A DNA stretch of 64,000 bases from Pseudomonas palleroniana (GTDB lineage Bacteria; Pseudomonadota; Gammaproteobacteria; Pseudomonadales; Pseudomonadaceae), in contig NZ_PYWX01000003.1 in the NCBI RefSeq assembly GCF_003031675.1, positions 62,001 through 126,000 of the forward strand. The letters are read 5' to 3'. The translations under genes and the position numbers were made by a program. The notes under the pieces were generated by a model. It did no database searches. It worked only from the letters and a program-made list of their open reading frames with translations, and was not told the DNA's origin. Below, one piece after another: positions 38,412 to 47,809 of this stretch. Each line of letters starts with the position of its first letter. The stretch's first letter is position 1.

Positions 38412-39056
38412 TCAGGACTGGGGCGGGTTGACCTTTTGCACCAGTTCATAGGCCCGAACGGTCGCCGGCCGCGCCTTGATGGTGTTGAACCAGCGCTGCA
38501 CGTGGGGGAAGTCTTCCAGGCGCTGACTCTGCCGCTGGTAGGAAGCGATCCACGGGTAGATTGCCATGTCGGCGATGCTGTAGTCCTCGCCCGCCACAAA
38601 GGCTCGGTCGGCCAGGCGCCGGTCCAGCACGCCATAGAGGCGGGCGGTTTCATCGACATAACGCTTGATCGCATAGGGAATCTTCTCGGCTGCGAACTGG
38701 CTGAAATGGTGATTTTGCCCTGCCATCGGCCCGAGTCCGCCCATTTGCCAGAACAGCCACTGCAAGGTTTCCTGACGGCCGCGTAGATCACGGGGAATGA
38801 ACTGGCCGGTTTTTTCCGCGAGGTACAGCAGGATGGCGCCTGATTCAAACAGCGAAAGCGGCGCGCCACCGTCGGTCGGGGTGTGATCGACGATGGCGGG
38901 GATGCGGTTGTTGGGAGCGATCTTCAAGAAGTCCGGCTTGAACTGCTCGCCCTGGCCGATGTTGATCGGGTGCACCGTGTAGGGCAGGCCGGCTTCTTCC
39001 AGGAACAACGAGACTTTGTGGCCGTTGGGGGTAGTCCAGTAATACAGGTCGATCAT
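38412..39056 (-). CDS. Glutathione S-transferase, YfcG/YghU-like
   Basis: The start MIDLYYWTTPNGHKVSLFLEEAGLPY gives 214 residues; open frame further upstream is not family-like. The N-terminal thioredoxin fold has the TPNG motif and the glutathione-binding NNRIPAIVD and LFESGAILLYLAEKTGQ; the C-terminal all-helical domain ends VRAYELVQKV. Members of this group act as disulfide-bond reductases with bound glutathione. It stands alone between quiP and the iron-uptake operon. Confidence 0.9.
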   Translation of the reverse strand: MIDLYYWTTPNGHKVSLFLEEAGLPYTVHPINIGQGEQFKPDFLKIAPNNRIPAIVDHTPTDGGAPLSLFESGAILLYLAEKTGQFIPRDLRGRQETLQWLFWQMGGLGPMAGQNHHFSQFAAEKIPYAIKRYVDETARLYGVLDRRLADRAFVAGEDYSIADMAIYPWIASYQRQSQRLEDFPHVQRWFNTIKARPATVRAYELVQKVNPPQS

Positions 39057-39162
39057 GAAGCTCTCCAAGAAGTGGTGATGCTTGAGCGAATGCCTGTAGG
39101 TATAGGTAACGTTCGGTGTACGAAAACTCAATGAAACATTTGCGCATATCCTTAGAGAGTTT

Positions 39163-39948
39163 TCACACTGCGCTGTCCACCAACACTTGCAACGACTGCT
39201 GCGAACAGCGCTCGATGCGCGCCTGCACGCCATACACCTCGGCGAACATCAGTGGGTCCAACACCTGATCCGCTGCGCCGCTGGCGTATAACCGACCTTG
39301 GCGGAGCACGGCGATATGGTCGGCGAAGCGTGCGGCAAGGTTGATGTCGTGCAGCACCACCACCGCGATCAACTGGTGTTCGCGCACCAGCCCACGCACG
39401 CAGTCCATGACTTTCAATTGGTAGTTGAGGTCGAGGGCGCTGGTGGGTTCGTCGAGCAACATGACCTGGGGGCGACGGGCGATGAGCTGGGCGAGGCTGA
39501 CCAATTGGCGCTGGCCGCCGGACAACGTGCTCAACCACTGATCGGCCAAATGCGCGATACCGATGCGCCGTAGCGCCTCGAAAGCCTCGCGCAGGCAGGC
39601 TTCGCTGGACAGGGGAATGCCGTCCACACGCGCCACGCGCAGGGCTGCGATCACGCTTTCCATCACGCTGAGGCTCAGGCCCGGCGGCAGGTTTTGCGGC
39701 ATGTAGGTCACCCGGCGGGCACGCTCGCCCACGGACATGGCCGACAGGTCGAGGTCGCCCAGGCGTACGACACCGTGCATCTTCTCCAGCCCGGCCACAG
39801 CCCGCAGCAATGTCGATTTGCCCGCGCCGTTGGGGCCGATCAAGGCGGTCAGGCTGCCGTGGGGCAAGGTGGGCAAACTGAGGTCATGCACAATCTGCCG
39901 ACGTCCGTAGCTGACATTGGCGTGCTGTACGGTTAAACCTTCACTCAT
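39163..39948 (-). CDS. Iron/siderophore ABC transporter ATPase, FecE/FepC type
   Basis: The start MSEGLTVQHANVSYGRR gives 261 residues. Walker A is GPNGAGKST, the signature LSGGQRQLVSLAQL, Walker [13 protein letters not shown], and the H-loop HDINLAARFAD. The subfamily imports iron chelates or B12. It overlaps the permease gene by 4 bases and is the last gene of the TonB receptor-binding protein-permease-ATPase operon. Confidence 0.92.
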   Translation of the reverse strand: MSEGLTVQHANVSYGRRQIVHDLSLPTLPHGSLTALIGPNGAGKSTLLRAVAGLEKMHGVVRLGDLDLSAMSVGERARRVTYMPQNLPPGLSLSVMESVIAALRVARVDGIPLSSEACLREAFEALRRIGIAHLADQWLSTLSGGQRQLVSLAQLIARRPQVMLLDEPTSALDLNYQLKVMDCVRGLVREHQLIAVVVLHDINLAARFADHIAVLRQGRLYASGAADQVLDPLMFAEVYGVQARIERCSQQSLQVLVDSAV

Positions 39949-41012
39949 AACTGCCTCCCGCGCTTGAACACCAACACCACGAAAATCGGCACACCCACCA
40001 GGGCGGTGACGATGCCCACCGGTACGATCACGCCGGGCATGAGCCATTTGCTGGCGATCGACGACAGCGACAGCAACAAGGCGCCGGTCAAGGCGCTGGC
40101 GGGCAGCAGGAAGCGCTGGTCTTCGCCGACCAGAATCCTTGCGATATGCGGGCCGACCAGGCCGATAAAGCCGATGGTGCCGACAAACGCCACGGCGGTG
40201 GCTGACAGCAGGCTGATGCGCAGCAACGAGAAAAACCGCAGGCGTTTCACGTCCACGCCAAAGCTTTGTGCGCGGTCTTCGCCCATGCGCAGCAGGGTCA
40301 GGCGTGCAGCGGCGGCGAAGGAGAACGGCAACACCGCCGCCACCACCAGCGCCAGGATGCCGAGTTTGTCCCAGTTGGCCCGCGTCACGCTGCCCAGGGT
40401 CCAGAACACCAGTTGTTGCAGTACGTCTTCGGTGGCGACCAGCTGCAGCAAGGCCACCACGGCGTTACAACTGAACACCAGCGCGATGCCGAACAACACC
40501 AGGCTTTCAACACCGGCCCCGCGCAGGCGTGACATGGCTTGCAGCAGAAACACCGAGGCGGCGGCGAAGATAAAGGCCGATATGGAAATCGCCGTATTGG
40601 CCGACACCCACACCGTGGTCACCGGAAACACGATGACCAACGATGCTCCCAGCGCCGCCGCCGAGGACACACCTAGCGTAAACGGGCTGGCCAGCGGATT
40701 GTTCAGGATGGCCTGCATCTCGGCTCCGGCCAGGGACAACGCGCAACCGACCAGTACCGCCATCAGTGCGTAGGGCAGGCGCACGTTCCAGATGATCACT
40801 TGGTCGGTGGCGCTCAGGTGGGACGGGTGCAGGATGCCATCCAGCAGGGCCAGCAGGCCCATACCCGACGGACCGCTCGCCAGGTCCACCAGAATCGCGC
40901 AGGCCAGCGCCGTACCGAGCAGCGCCAGCAGCCAGGCGCGCCGTGCCAGCAGACGGCGATAGCCGTGGGTGGCGCTGGCGAGGTCAAGGGTTTGTTTGGT
41001 CATGGGGCTCAC
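39945..41012 (-). CDS. Iron/siderophore ABC permease, FecCD family
   Basis: The 355-residue protein has about nine to ten membrane helices and the family motifs LRLPYALMAVLVGCALSLAGAEMQ-like (here VRLPYALMAVLVG), NNPLASPFTLGVSSAAALGA and FIGLVGPHIARILVGEDQR. A single FecCD gene suggests a homodimeric channel. The start may be either of the first two Mets (MSPM). A REP doublet lies between it and the upstream binding-protein gene. Confidence 0.93.
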   Translation of the reverse strand: MSPMTKQTLDLASATHGYRRLLARRAWLLALLGTALACAILVDLASGPSGMGLLALLDGILHPSHLSATDQVIIWNVRLPYALMAVLVGCALSLAGAEMQAILNNPLASPFTLGVSSAAALGASLVIVFPVTTVWVSANTAISISAFIFAAASVFLLQAMSRLRGAGVESLVLFGIALVFSCNAVVALLQLVATEDVLQQLVFWTLGSVTRANWDKLGILALVVAAVLPFSFAAAARLTLLRMGEDRAQSFGVDVKRLRFFSLLRISLLSATAVAFVGTIGFIGLVGPHIARILVGEDQRFLLPASALTGALLLSLSSIASKWLMPGVIVPVGIVTALVGVPIFVVLVFKRGRQL

Positions 41013-41041
41013 ACACTATTGAACACGATGAAAATCCAACG

Positions 41042-41128
41042 GTGGGAGGGGGCTTGCTCCCGATGGCGGTATGTCAGTGAAGCAATCTGTGGCTGACACA
41101 CCGCCATCGGGAGCAAGCCCCCTCCCAC
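41042..41128. repeat. REP-like doublet, family A copy 5, inside an operon
   Basis: Arms GTGGGAGGGGGCTTGCTCCC and complement are almost perfectly symmetric, including part of the interior (ATGGCGGTATGTCAG / CTGACACACCGCCAT). It lies five bases past the stop of the binding-protein gene and 29 bases before the permease start, so it is transcribed within the uptake operon. Confidence 0.92.
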
Positions 41129-41133
41129 AATGG

Positions 41134-42261
41134 TTACTGGGTTTCTACGGACGTTTTTGCGTCGATCCAGTAGGCGCCTTGCAGTGGCATCTTCAGGAAC
41201 TGCTGGTTGATCTGGTCCATGGTCGCTTGCGGGTCGAGCTTGGCGAACAACGCTGGATGAATCCATTTGGCCAGGGCTTCAATGGCCAGCAGGTTGTACG
41301 GCGAGTTGTAGAAGTCATGCCACAAGCCGTGGGCATTGCCCTCGCGGATGGCCCGCAGGTTGGCGAATTCCGGACGCGCCAATACGCGTTCGAGCCCCGC
41401 GCGTGCTTCGTCATGGCTTACGCCCGCACCCAGGATCAGGCCAGGCTGGCGGTTGCCGGTGGCGATATACACATCCGGGTCCGCCTTGAGGGCATATTCC
41501 ACACTGATATCGCCCAGTGCGCCCGGCACCACGCCGGCGGCAATATTGCGTCCGCCGACCAAACTGATCAGTTCGCCCATGCCGCTCTTGCCGGTGGTAT
41601 GCCCTGGTGCCTGCCACACGCCGGCCAGCAACTCGAGGAAGACACTGGGGCGTGGGCCGGCGGGCAGGGTGGCGACGGCATCGGTGATGGCCTTGAGGTG
41701 CTGATCATAAAAATTCAGGAACGCTTGCGCCTGGGGCTCACGGCCAAGGGCTTGGCCCAGGGCGGTCATGCTGGTGTGCGTGCCTTGGACCGGGTTGAGG
41801 CGAAAGTCGACGAACACTACCGGGATACCGGCCTTGGCCAGTACATCCGCCACCGGGCTGTGCTCGGTGGGGCCGTGCCCGGAGATGCTGAACACCGCCA
41901 GGTCGGGTTTGAGCGAAAGAATTTCTTCGGCGCTGACGCTCTGCTCTGAGGCTTGCCCGATCAACGGGATGTTTTTAACTGATGGAAACTTCGCGACATA
42001 GGCGTTGTAGGTGTGCTGGTCGAGCAGGCGCAGGTCATTCTGCCAGCCCACGATGCGCTGGAATGGCGCGTCCTGGTCGAGCAAGGCAAAGGCTGAAATC
42101 AGCCGGCCTTCGCCGAGCACCACGCGCCGGACGTCATCCTTCACCTCGACCTTGCGGCCGAGCACGTCAGTGACCTCATGGGCGGCGGCGGTTTCGGCGT
42201 GGCCGAAGAGCAGCGCGGCGCACAACACGCCGAGTTTGAACAGGTGGCGGGGCTGCAACAT
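41134..42261 (-). CDS. Iron/siderophore periplasmic binding protein, FepB/BtuF-like
   Basis: The start MLQPRHLFKLGVLCAALLFGHAETAAA is a Sec signal peptide; the precursor is 375 residues. The mature protein has the TroA/Periplasmic_BP_2 fold features VTDVLGRKVEVKDDVRRVVL and PLIGQASEQSVSAEEILSLKPDLAVF, with a long central helix. It passes the ligand from the TonB receptor to the FecCD permease. The start is 25 bases after the receptor stop. Confidence 0.9.
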   Translation of the reverse strand: MLQPRHLFKLGVLCAALLFGHAETAAAHEVTDVLGRKVEVKDDVRRVVLGEGRLISAFALLDQDAPFQRIVGWQNDLRLLDQHTYNAYVAKFPSVKNIPLIGQASEQSVSAEEILSLKPDLAVFSISGHGPTEHSPVADVLAKAGIPVVFVDFRLNPVQGTHTSMTALGQALGREPQAQAFLNFYDQHLKAITDAVATLPAGPRPSVFLELLAGVWQAPGHTTGKSGMGELISLVGGRNIAAGVVPGALGDISVEYALKADPDVYIATGNRQPGLILGAGVSHDEARAGLERVLARPEFANLRAIREGNAHGLWHDFYNSPYNLLAIEALAKWIHPALFAKLDPQATMDQINQQFLKMPLQGAYWIDAKTSVETQ

Positions 42262-42286
42262 GGCAAGGGCTCCTGGAAGGGGAAAG

Positions 42287-44668
42287 TCAGAATTCATAAT
42301 CAACACTGGCGGTGAGGGTGCGTCCGGCGCCCGGGATGCCGTAGAGCTGGAAGCCGTCGAGGGAGGCGCCGACCTGGCTGTAATAGAATGTGTTGAACAG
42401 GTTGTTGAGGTTGAGGTTGACCGTGGTGTCCTTGTTCACCTTGTATTGCGCCGCCAGGTTACTCAGCCAGTAACCGGGCGCTTTCTCGTGGTCGCGGGTG
42501 TAGATCGCATACACCCCGGACGGGCCATTGGCGTAGCTGCTGTTGTTGTTCAAACCGCCGACGTACTGGTTGTCGCTGTAGCGGCGCCGGCCCACGTATT
42601 GCTCGCCGAAGCTCAGGCTCAGGGCGTCGGTGACGGCGTAGGTGGTCCACAGGTTGGCGGTCAGGTCGGGGACGTTCTTGGCTTCGGCGCCTTTGTTGAT
42701 GCCTTTGGTCTGGGTGCTCTTGAGCGCCGAGAAGCCGGCATACGCAGTCCAGCGCGGAGTGATATTGCCTTGCAGGCCTAGTTCTATGCCGTCCACGCGC
42801 TTGGCGGGCAGGGCGCGCACCGGGGCCGATTCGCCGTCCTGGTATTCCCAGGCGTTGTCCAGTTCGGTGCGAAAAATCGCTGCCGTGACATTGAGCATGT
42901 CGTGGGCAATGTCCCACTTGGTGCCTATTTCATAGGTTTTCGACTTCGCCGGGCTGTAGTTGCGGGTGCTGGCAGCGCCGTAGATCTGGTTGTTGGTGGA
43001 GGCTCCCAGCGCCGAAGGTTGCGCGGCCTCGCTGTAGGACACGTAGACGCTGGCGTTAGGCACCGGCTTGTAAACCGCGCCGACCCGGCCGCTGACGGCA
43101 CCGTCGGTGCTGCTGATCGTGGCCTGGCCGCGTTGGCGGGTCTGGGCGCGCCAATGGTCGTAGCGCAGCGAACCCAGGACTTGCCACTGTTCATTGAGGG
43201 TGACGGTGTCGCCCAGGTAGGCACCGGCGTTGTCGATCACCGAACGTGGGTCGCCTTCGCCCTTGGTGACGTAGCTGCTGGCAAAGCTATGGCTGGGGTT
43301 GTTCATGTCGAAGAACAGGTCGCCGGCCGGCACCTCCGCGTTGCGTTTCAGGCCGCCGTAGGTCTCGTGATAGAACTCCAGGCCCGATACCACGGCGTGT
43401 TGCAGGCTGCCGGTGTTGAACGTGAAGCTGAAGTCGGTCTGGTTATCCAGGATGGTGTAGCGCTTGGACAAACCGAAGTCGCTGCCGCGCAGGATGCCGT
43501 AGCCGGTGTTGCTGTTGTTCAAGTAGTCGGTGTAAGCATTGACCGTGCTGCCCGGTACCTGGCTGATCGGGCCTGCGCCGGTATAGCCCAAGGTTGCACA
43601 GCGAGTGCCGGTGCAGGTTTTTTTAGCGTTGGCATCGGCGGCGAAGAAGCGCGCCGGGGAGAGTACTGCGAAGTTGTCGCTGCGCTCCCAGCGTGTCTGG
43701 TTGCGCAGGTTGGCGTCGTGCCAGTCCAAGTCGTGTTCGAAGCGGGCGGTCAGCGAGGTGGTTTCGTTCTCTTGGGTATACAGGCTGGAGTCACCGTACC
43801 AGTTGGAGCGTTTCACCCCGGGCATGCGGTGGCCGTCGGTGCCACGCTGGATCGGCACGCCACCGTCGGGAGTGTTGGTGTCTTTCTGATAGAAGGTGTC
43901 GACGAAAAAGCGCGTGTCGGTGCCCAGGCCGAAACCGAAGGACGTTGCGATCCCCCAGCGGTCGTAGTCCACGTCGTCGCGTTCTGCGACCTGGTTGTAA
44001 TGCTTCATCAGGTTGATGCGTACCGCGCTGGTATCGGTCAGCTGCTTATTGAGGTCGGCGGTGAGGCGACGGTAGCTGTCGGTGCCGATTCCGGCCGAGA
44101 CTTTATTGGCGTCGCCCAAGTGCGCTTCTTTACTGACCAGGTTGACGCTGCCGCCCACGGCGGAAACCCCGGACTCGATGGAGCCGGTGCCCTTGAACAC
44201 TTCGGCCTGTTGCAGGTTGAAGGTGTCGGTGCGGGTCGACATGCCCGCATCGCGCACGCCGTCGACGGTCAGGCTCTGCTCCGAGGAAAACCCCCGGATT
44301 GAAAACAGATCGCCCCAGCCCAGGTTGCCTTCACCGGACATGAACGTAATGCCCGGCACGTTGCGCAGCACTTCCTGCAGGGTTTGCGCGTTCTGCTCCT
44401 TGAGCACCTGCTGCGGCACGATGGTCACGCTTTGCGGCGCGTCCAGCAGTGGCTGGCTGATCTTGGCGGAGGTGACCCGGTCCACCTTGAAGGTCGAGGA
44501 GGCTTCGCCGTCGATCTTGATTTGCGGCAGGTTCAATACCGAATCCTGGGGTGTTGCGGCGGTTGCATCGGCCCACGCCGTCGGCGTGACACTGCCGGCG
44601 GCCAGCAGGCCGAACATCGGTGCGAGGGTAGAGTGCAAAGGGTGACGCTGGGGAGTAGGCAAAGTCAT
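42287..44668 (-). CDS. TonB-dependent siderophore receptor
   Basis: The 793-residue precursor has a signal ending TAWADA, a plug domain (LLDAPQSVTIVPQQVLKEQ, LQEVLRNVPGITFMSGEG, FSIRGFSSEQSLTVDGVRDAG), and a 22-strand-type barrel ending in Phe (VDYEF). The plug resembles catecholate-siderophore receptors (Fiu/PiuA-like). There is no FecA-type N-terminal signalling domain and no adjacent sigma/anti-sigma pair. A Fur-box-like sequence lies just upstream. It leads the operon with the binding protein, permease and ATPase. The ligand cannot be read from sequence. Confidence 0.92.
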   Translation of the reverse strand: MTLPTPQRHPLHSTLAPMFGLLAAGSVTPTAWADATAATPQDSVLNLPQIKIDGEASSTFKVDRVTSAKISQPLLDAPQSVTIVPQQVLKEQNAQTLQEVLRNVPGITFMSGEGNLGWGDLFSIRGFSSEQSLTVDGVRDAGMSTRTDTFNLQQAEVFKGTGSIESGVSAVGGSVNLVSKEAHLGDANKVSAGIGTDSYRRLTADLNKQLTDTSAVRINLMKHYNQVAERDDVDYDRWGIATSFGFGLGTDTRFFVDTFYQKDTNTPDGGVPIQRGTDGHRMPGVKRSNWYGDSSLYTQENETTSLTARFEHDLDWHDANLRNQTRWERSDNFAVLSPARFFAADANAKKTCTGTRCATLGYTGAGPISQVPGSTVNAYTDYLNNSNTGYGILRGSDFGLSKRYTILDNQTDFSFTFNTGSLQHAVVSGLEFYHETYGGLKRNAEVPAGDLFFDMNNPSHSFASSYVTKGEGDPRSVIDNAGAYLGDTVTLNEQWQVLGSLRYDHWRAQTRQRGQATISSTDGAVSGRVGAVYKPVPNASVYVSYSEAAQPSALGASTNNQIYGAASTRNYSPAKSKTYEIGTKWDIAHDMLNVTAAIFRTELDNAWEYQDGESAPVRALPAKRVDGIELGLQGNITPRWTAYAGFSALKSTQTKGINKGAEAKNVPDLTANLWTTYAVTDALSLSFGEQYVGRRRYSDNQYVGGLNNNSSYANGPSGVYAIYTRDHEKAPGYWLSNLAAQYKVNKDTTVNLNLNNLFNTFYYSQVGASLDGFQLYGIPGAGRTLTASVDYEF

Positions 44669-44688
44669 TCAGAGCGGCCCGAACTAAA

Positions 44689-44707
44689 TTACAATTAATC
44701 TCATTTA
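44689..44707 (-). promoter_or_regulatory. Fur-box-like site upstream of the TonB receptor
   Basis: On the - strand AATGAGATTAATTGT matches 11 of 15 positions of the Fur core AATGATAATCATTAT. It lies 20-40 bases upstream of the receptor start, in the region shared with the divergent two-component genes. Iron repression of the uptake operon is the likely meaning; this is by-eye matching. Confidence 0.45.
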
Positions 44708-44866
44708 GATTCGTTAGTCTAAAGACCGCTTCCCGATGCGGGACCGTGGCTTTGTATCGCTGATGCGCGATTATTGCTGCCCACAACATTCCATTACATT
44801 TGCGTGTGCGGCCGGCTGAACTTTCGGCTATTTCCTGCGCTTTGAGTATTTTCGGACTGACTGCCC

Positions 44867-45577
44867 ATGGCCAAGCAAGACCACCTACTAATCGTTGATG
44901 ATGACCCGCAGATCCGCCAGCTGCTTTGCGAGTACCTCAGCGACGCCGGTTTCCAGGTGTCCACGGCCGCCGATGGCAAGGAAATGCGCCGCCGCCTGGC
45001 GCTGAGTGTCATCGACTTGATCGTGCTCGACCTGATGCTGCCCGGTGAAGACGGCCTGAGCCTGTGTCGCGAACTGCGGGTGAGTTCCAACACGCCGGTG
45101 GTCATGCTCACCGCCAAGGGCTCGTTGATCGACCGCATCGTCGGCCTGGAAATCGGCGCCGACGACTATCTGCCCAAACCGTTCGACCCCCGTGAGTTGC
45201 TGGTGCGGATCAAGGTGGTGTTGCGCCGGGTGCAGAGCTTCCCGGACCGTGCGCGCCTGGATGAGGCGCCGAGCATTCGTTTCGCCGGCTGGCAGCTCGA
45301 CACGCGGGCGCGGCAATTGTTGTCGCCGCAGGGCGTGGTGGTGAGCCTGGGCAATTCGGACTACCGCGTGTTGCGCCTGCTGTTGCAGCACCCCAATCGT
45401 CCATTGAGCCGCGACTTCCTGCTCAACCATGTGTTCGACAAGGACAGTACGCCGTTCGACCGTTCTATCGATGTGTGCGTCAGCCGCCTGCGCTCGCAAT
45501 TGCCGGCGGGGTTGATCAAGACCGTGCGCAACGAGGGTTACATGCTCACCGCCGAAGATGTGGTATTGGAGTCGTGA
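44867..45577 (+). CDS. OmpR-family response regulator
   Basis: The 236-residue protein has a receiver domain with the acidic pocket VDDD (residues 10-13), phospho-acceptor Asp55 in VLDLMLPG, and the Lys in DDYLPKPFDP. The C-terminal winged helix (residues 140-230) includes LSRDFLLNHVF, FDRSIDVCVSRLRSQL and IKTVRNEGYML. It is divergent from the TonB receptor operon with 198 bases between. The next gene is its kinase, with overlapping start and stop (GTGA). Confidence 0.93.
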   Translation: MAKQDHLLIVDDDPQIRQLLCEYLSDAGFQVSTAADGKEMRRRLALSVIDLIVLDLMLPGEDGLSLCRELRVSSNTPVVMLTAKGSLIDRIVGLEIGADDYLPKPFDPRELLVRIKVVLRRVQSFPDRARLDEAPSIRFAGWQLDTRARQLLSPQGVVVSLGNSDYRVLRLLLQHPNRPLSRDFLLNHVFDKDSTPFDRSIDVCVSRLRSQLPAGLIKTVRNEGYMLTAEDVVLES

Positions 45578-46959
45578 GGCTGCTGCCGCGCTCGTTGTTC
45601 GGACGGCTGGTGCTGATTCTGGTCAGCGGCATGCTCGCGGCCCAGGCCCTGACCAGTAGCATCTGGTACGACCGGCGCCACGGCCAGGTGCTGGAAATTC
45701 CGGCGCGGCTGATCGCGACGCGGCTGGCGGATGTGGTGCGGCTGGTGCACAGAGACCCGCCGCAGGCCGATCAACTGGTCCAGTTGTTCGACAGCCCGCA
45801 CTTTCATCTCACGCTCAGCGAGCATGCCAGCGATACGGTCAGCACCCTGACCGACAGCGACTTGCCCACCGAACGCTTGATCAAGAAAGTCCTGTCGGAA
45901 AAAACCGGCTCTGCACCAACCTTGAATCTGCTGCGCCTGTCGCTGGTCGATGGTGACGGGCAAACGGCGGGGCTTTCCACGCTGCTCGGTTCCCGGCCGG
46001 TGGTGGGGCAGTTTCTGATCGACCTGCGCCTGCCCGATGGGCGCTGGCTGCAAGTGGACGCCAGCGAGGAACAAGGCTGGACGAGCACATCGCCCCTGGA
46101 CCTGCTGTTCGACTACGTGATGCGTATCTATTTGCTGCGGGTAGTGGTGCTGGTCGTGATTGCCCTGGTGGCGGTACGCCTGGCGATCCGCCCGCTCAAT
46201 GCGTTGGCCAAGGCCGCTGAGGCGCTGGGCCGCGACATCCAGCGGCCGCCGTTATCGCTGGATGGCCCGACGGAAGTGCGTCGGGCGGCCCAGGCCTTCA
46301 ACGCCATGCAGCAACGCCTGATTGCCAATATCGCCGAACGCACGCGCTTTCTCGCGGCCATTTCCCACGACTTGCGTTCGCCGATCACACGCCTGCGCCT
46401 GCGCACGGAAATGCTCGACGACACCCGCACCCGCGAGCGTTTTCGCGCCGACCTGGAAGAAATGGAGCACATGGTGGCCAGTACCCTGGATTTCGTCAGC
46501 AGCGGCGAAATCAACGAGGCGCGGCAGAACATCGACATCAATGCGTTGCTGCAAAGCTTGCAGGCGGACCTGCAGGATGTGGGGGAAAGCGTGACCCTTG
46601 AAGGTCGTGCGAAACAGCCACTGCCCGGTTATGCCCGCAGCCTGAAACGCTGTGTGCAGAACCTGCTGGAAAACGCCGTGCGCTATGGCCAAGAGGTGGT
46701 GGTACGGGTCGAGGACCAGGCGGACAGCTTGAAGATCATTATTCGCGACCGTGGGCCGGGAATTCCCGAGGAGCAGCTGGCACAGGTGATGGAGCCGTTC
46801 TATCGCGTGGAAGGCTCACGCAATGCCCAAACCGGTGGCTATGGGTTGGGGTTGAGCATTGCGCACACGATTGCTCGGGCGCATGAGGGGCGGCTGAGCT
46901 TGAAAAACCGCGAGGGTGGGGGGCTTGAAGTGGAACTGCTATTTCAGCGCAAATCCTGA
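45574..46959 (+). CDS. EnvZ-like sensor histidine kinase
   Basis: A GTG start at 45574, overlapping the response-regulator TGA, gives VRLLPRSLFGRLVLILVSGMLAAQ and 461 residues. There are two membrane helices (about 8-30 and 185-210) around a periplasmic domain of about 150 residues, then HAMP (AIRPLNALAKAAEALG), H-box AAISHDLRSPITRLRLR with the phospho-His, N-box NLLENAVRYG and ATP-lid motifs DRGPGIPEEQ and GGYGLGLSIA. Signal and targets are unknown; adjacency suggests, but does not show, a link to siderophore uptake. Confidence 0.92.
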   Translation: MRLLPRSLFGRLVLILVSGMLAAQALTSSIWYDRRHGQVLEIPARLIATRLADVVRLVHRDPPQADQLVQLFDSPHFHLTLSEHASDTVSTLTDSDLPTERLIKKVLSEKTGSAPTLNLLRLSLVDGDGQTAGLSTLLGSRPVVGQFLIDLRLPDGRWLQVDASEEQGWTSTSPLDLLFDYVMRIYLLRVVVLVVIALVAVRLAIRPLNALAKAAEALGRDIQRPPLSLDGPTEVRRAAQAFNAMQQRLIANIAERTRFLAAISHDLRSPITRLRLRTEMLDDTRTRERFRADLEEMEHMVASTLDFVSSGEINEARQNIDINALLQSLQADLQDVGESVTLEGRAKQPLPGYARSLKRCVQNLLENAVRYGQEVVVRVEDQADSLKIIIRDRGPGIPEEQLAQVMEPFYRVEGSRNAQTGGYGLGLSIAHTIARAHEGRLSLKNREGGGLEVELLFQRKS

Positions 46960-46981
46960 AATTCGGCATGCGATCAAACCT

Positions 46982-47069
46982 GTGGGAGGGGGCTTGCTCC
47001 CGATAGCGGCAGGTCTGTCAGCCGATACTGTGACTGACACTCCGCAATCGGGGGCAAGCCCCCTCCCAC
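46982..47069. repeat. REP-like doublet, family A copy 6
   Basis: GTGGGAGGGGGCTTGCTCCC and complement (GGGGGCAAGCCCCCTCCCAC) enclose about 45 bases containing GTCAG/CTGAC. It lies 22 bases past the kinase stop and 39 bases from the stop of the convergent SEC-C gene. Confidence 0.92.
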
Positions 47070-47108
47070 ATTTGGATCTTCAGTGTGGCCGGCGCCAGGG
47101 GAAATCGC

Positions 47109-47309
47109 TTACGCGCCGTGGCACTTCTTGAATTTCTTCGCGCTGCCGCACGGGCAAGGGTCGTTGCGACCCACGTCCTTCAAGGCGTTGCGTACCGGTT
47201 CCTGGTGGGCGTGGCCGCAGTTCGGGCCGTGGACATGGCCGTGGTCGTGATCATGGTGATCGTGATCGTGGTTGCAGTCAGGACCATGGACATGGGGTTG
47301 CTGGGTCAT
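47109..47309 (-). CDS. His-rich SEC-C motif small protein
   Basis: The 66-residue protein has an N-terminal His/Asp-rich stretch ([20 protein letters not shown]) and a C-terminal SEC-C zinc-binding motif [18 protein letters not shown] motifs occur at the end of SecA and in small proteins, where they bind zinc. The start overlaps the stop of the upstream lipoprotein gene by 4 bases. A role in metal handling or SecA-like contacts is inference. Confidence 0.85.
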   Translation of the reverse strand: MTQQPHVHGPDCNHDHDHHDHDHGHVHGPNCGHAHQEPVRNALKDVGRNDPCPCGSAKKFKKCHGA

Positions 47310-47788
47310 CGATGTCGCTCCGGAATAAAATCGCCGGGTATTATCTCGCCATTGTGGGCCACCTGCACGTCATTACCGATGAATAATCCGGTTTTCAACT
47401 CGCCCTCCAGCCGATAGGGCACGGGTTTGGTAGGGTTTTTCAACATCTGCACCACATCACGAACCTGCGGCCAGAGGTTGGTGCGCACCGTCACCCGGAA
47501 AAAACTGTGGCTGCGTGGCGGTACGGTCAGCCATTCGTTGGATTCGCCTTCGGTCAGCACGAAGTTGCCCAGGGTGACCTTGTAGACCAGGCCGCGCACC
47601 GTCAGGTCGGCGTCATCACGGTTGTCCACGCGAAAGTACAGTTTGAACTTCTGTTCCAGCAACTTGGCGCGCACCACCTCGACTTTTACCAAGGCCACAT
47701 GGGGCGGTGGTGCGTCGTCCTCGAACCACGAGGCACAGCCGGTGAGCCCCAGGGTCAACGCCAGCATCAAGCTGTAAATCCGAAGCAT
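47306..47788 (-). CDS. LEA14-like (water stress and hypersensitive response domain) lipoprotein
   Basis: The 160-residue precursor has a lipobox LTGC with Cys18 and a single beta-sandwich domain ([40 protein letters not shown]) like bacterial LEA14/WHy proteins. It should be anchored in the outer membrane; residues after Cys18 (ASWFEDD) lack Asp at +2. It belongs to the same - strand run as the YchJ and SEC-C genes. The function is unknown. Confidence 0.75.
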   Translation of the reverse strand: MLRIYSLMLALTLGLTGCASWFEDDAPPPHVALVKVEVVRAKLLEQKFKLYFRVDNRDDADLTVRGLVYKVTLGNFVLTEGESNEWLTVPPRSHSFFRVTVRTNLWPQVRDVVQMLKNPTKPVPYRLEGELKTGLFIGNDVQVAHNGEIIPGDFIPERHR

Positions 47789-47809
47789 GGCGTTATCCCT
47801 GTCAGGTGA

